Shown piece after piece: positions 25,605 through 26,781 of a stretch of 26,781 bases of DNA. The stretch comes from CAYWVO01 sp964461835 (GTDB lineage: Bacteria; Zixibacteria; MSB-5A5; WJJR01; JAJRUJ01), in contig CAYWVO010000044.1 of NCBI GenBank assembly GCA_964461835.1, positions 1 to 26,781 of the forward strand, in the 5' to 3' direction. Both the position numbers and the translations under genes were made by a program. Position 1 is the stretch's first letter; every line of letters starts with the position of its first letter. The notes beneath the pieces are model-generated. The model was not told the origin of the DNA and made no database searches. It was given only the letters and a program-made list of their open reading frames with translations.

Positions 25605-26722
25605 TCGTCAAGTTTCTTTCCGCATTGGGTACAGAATTTAGTGCCTTCCGGTGATTCATGTCCACATTCCGGGCAAGTGACTTTTTCATGGAGCTTATGC
25701 CCACATTTCATGCAGAAATGTGCGTCCGCCGGCAATTCCGCCCCGCACGAGCCGCAACGGTTGATACTGACCATCTGATGCCCACACTTATAACAAAAAC
25801 GTGACTCCTCCGGCGTATCCGCCCCGCATTCCGGGCAGGTCACTGTCGGGAGCGACTCGTGCTTTAAATCAGTCTGATCCGGTGACAACGCTTTTGACAT
25901 CATCATCGGCGCCATCAAGCCAATCCCAGCACCCATACCGACGCCCGCACCGGCCCCGGCAAATCCACTTTCCCCGGAACTGCTGAAAGCCTTCGCCATG
26001 CCGAACTTGAGGAACTTATCCAGGTTGCCGACCGCTTCCATCCCGGAACGTTCATCGATCATCTTTTGCACGTCGTCCGGCGGCGTGATGGCCGTAATGT
26101 AGAAGTCAATCAACTCCAGGCCGTATTTGGTGAACTCTTCACTGACAATGTCCTTAACCTGCTCCGCCAGTTCGGTGTACTGATGCGGCAGGTCCAGAAT
26201 GGTATTCAGGTTTTCCCCAAACAGGTCGTTGATCCGGGCGACGATTACATCGCGCAGATAATCCTCAATATCCAGTGTGGAATACAATGCCTGCCGTCCC
26301 ACCATCCGATTAAGAAACACCAGCGGCTCCTTAATCTGGCAGGTGTAGGCGCCGTGACCCCGCAAACGGACCAAACCAAACTCACTATCGCGAAAGGCAA
26401 CCGGGTCCCGTGTTCCCCATTTCAGGTTGGTGAACACTTTATGGTTGATGAAGTATACCTCACATCGAAACGGCGACTTAAAACCCCAGGGAATCGACAA
26501 CATCCGCGTAAGGATCGGAATGTTCAGCGTGCTCAGCGTGTGACGGCCCGGCCCCAACACATCACAGGCCTTGCCGCTGGAGAAAAATACTGCCGATTGG
26601 CTCTCACGGACGATCAATTGTGCGCCGAGTTTTATGTCGAGCGATCCCTCTTCGGGAATTCGGTGGATCATATCTTCGGTGTTGAGGTCGACCCACTCGA
26701 TGACTTCCATCATGACGCTCAT
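25601..26722 (-). CDS. SPFH-domain (virion-core-protein-like, YdjI-type) protein with triple zinc ribbons
   Basis: The 373-residue protein has an SPFH/band-7-like domain at about 25-225 (GSLDIKLGAQLIVRESQSAVF near the start, then YLRDVIVARINDLFG and DFYITAITPPDDVQKMIDER), a Gly/Met-rich flexible or hydrophobic stretch (about 252-277) and three C4 ribbons: C296/299/310/313, C323/326/337/340 and C350/353/364/367. This order, SPFH then short linker then zinc ribbons, is that of the COG4260 'virion core protein' group. Such proteins form membrane-associated rings; the ribbons likely dock partners. No N-terminal signal or transmembrane segment is clear. AGGAG lies 5 nt before the ATG. It is coupled to the zinc-ribbon gene downstream. 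Confidence 0.88.
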   Translation of the reverse strand: MSVMMEVIEWVDLNTEDMIHRIPEEGSLDIKLGAQLIVRESQSAVFFSSGKACDVLGPGRHTLSTLNIPILTRMLSIPWGFKSPFRCEVYFINHKVFTNLKWGTRDPVAFRDSEFGLVRLRGHGAYTCQIKEPLVFLNRMVGRQALYSTLDIEDYLRDVIVARINDLFGENLNTILDLPHQYTELAEQVKDIVSEEFTKYGLELIDFYITAITPPDDVQKMIDERSGMEAVGNLDKFLKFGMAKAFSSSGESGFAGAGAGVGMGAGIGLMAPMMMSKALSPDQTDLKHESLPTVTCPECGADTPEESRFCYKCGHQMVSINRCGSCGAELPADAHFCMKCGHKLHEKVTCPECGHESPEGTKFCTQCGKKLDE

Positions 26723-26743
26723 GGGAACTCCTATGATGATTTG

Positions 26744-26772
26744 TCTACACCGAACTCGAAAAAGTTCGTCAA
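26744..26772 (-). promoter_or_regulatory. Candidate SPFH promoter with operator-like inverted repeat in its spacer
   Basis: On the minus strand TTGACG (5/6) and TGTAGA (3/6) are 17 nt apart. The spacer and the -35 edge contain the inverted repeat CGAACT-n6-AGTTCG (26751-26768). The -10 box is weak, so this is a moderate call. The window ends 9 nt further upstream. Confidence 0.4.
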
Positions 26773-26781
26773 TGTTTGATA

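Noticed and set aside
26066..26779. 237-codon plus-strand frame over the SPFH gene
   Set aside because: Antisense to the SPFH domain, whose conserved residues fix the minus strand; it lacks a domain and a ribosome site.
1..26781. CRISPR array, insertion sequence, integrase, phage or toxin-antitoxin module
   Set aside because: No regularly spaced repeats, transposase or integrase motifs, terminal inverted repeats or target duplications were seen.

Overview
The window looks like chromosomal DNA from an uncultured bacterium of the FCB superphylum (Zixibacteria-like or a neighbouring candidate phylum). This is inferred from a 2,000-residue SprA homologue, a lipoprotein with a cohesin-like beta domain, a Ser/Thr kinase fused to a TolB-like and TPR region, and an FHA-GAF-SpoIIE phosphatase. 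It is not proven by any marker gene. There are no rRNA, tRNA, CRISPR or insertion-sequence features, and genes are densely packed with many 1- to 14-nt overlaps.

Layout. 10-1404 (-) encodes an exported outer-membrane-type barrel protein, divergent from glnA (unadenylylated-type glutamine synthetase I) and rsmE (+, overlapping by 1 nt). Next, on the minus strand, come a HAD phosphatase/phosphoglucomutase-like gene and the giant sprA. Still on the minus strand and further upstream are murB, then pyrE, which is coupled by a TGATG overlap to a lipoprotein gene. Across a 221-nt regulatory gap (with a 9-bp inverted repeat and a possible 25-codon leader ORF) lies a divergent octaheme cytochrome c of the tetrathionate-reductase (OTR) family on the plus strand. 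Convergent with it, with only 11 nt between, is a minus-strand pair: Ser/Thr kinase then FHA/GAF/SpoIIE phosphatase. Upstream of these are a TauE/SafE permease and a CPA1-type cation/proton antiporter with an RCK domain, overlapping by ATGA. Divergent from them is an AdaA/Ogt alkylation-repair pair. A 530-nt AT-richer gap carries two competing small ORFs on opposite strands. The window ends with a minus-strand pair: an SPFH-domain protein with three C-terminal zinc ribbons, overlapping by ATGA a second zinc-ribbon protein of unknown function.

How the genes fit together. Housekeeping genes (glnA, rsmE, murB, pyrE) are mixed with envelope genes (barrel, sprA, lipoprotein, octaheme cytochrome). 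The most interesting modules are: (i) the SPFH/zinc-ribbon pair with its operator-like inverted repeat, (ii) the kinase-phosphatase pair, (iii) the octaheme cytochrome and its upstream region, and (iv) the antiporter-permease pair. Function for (i) is unknown; it is the best candidate here for an undescribed system.
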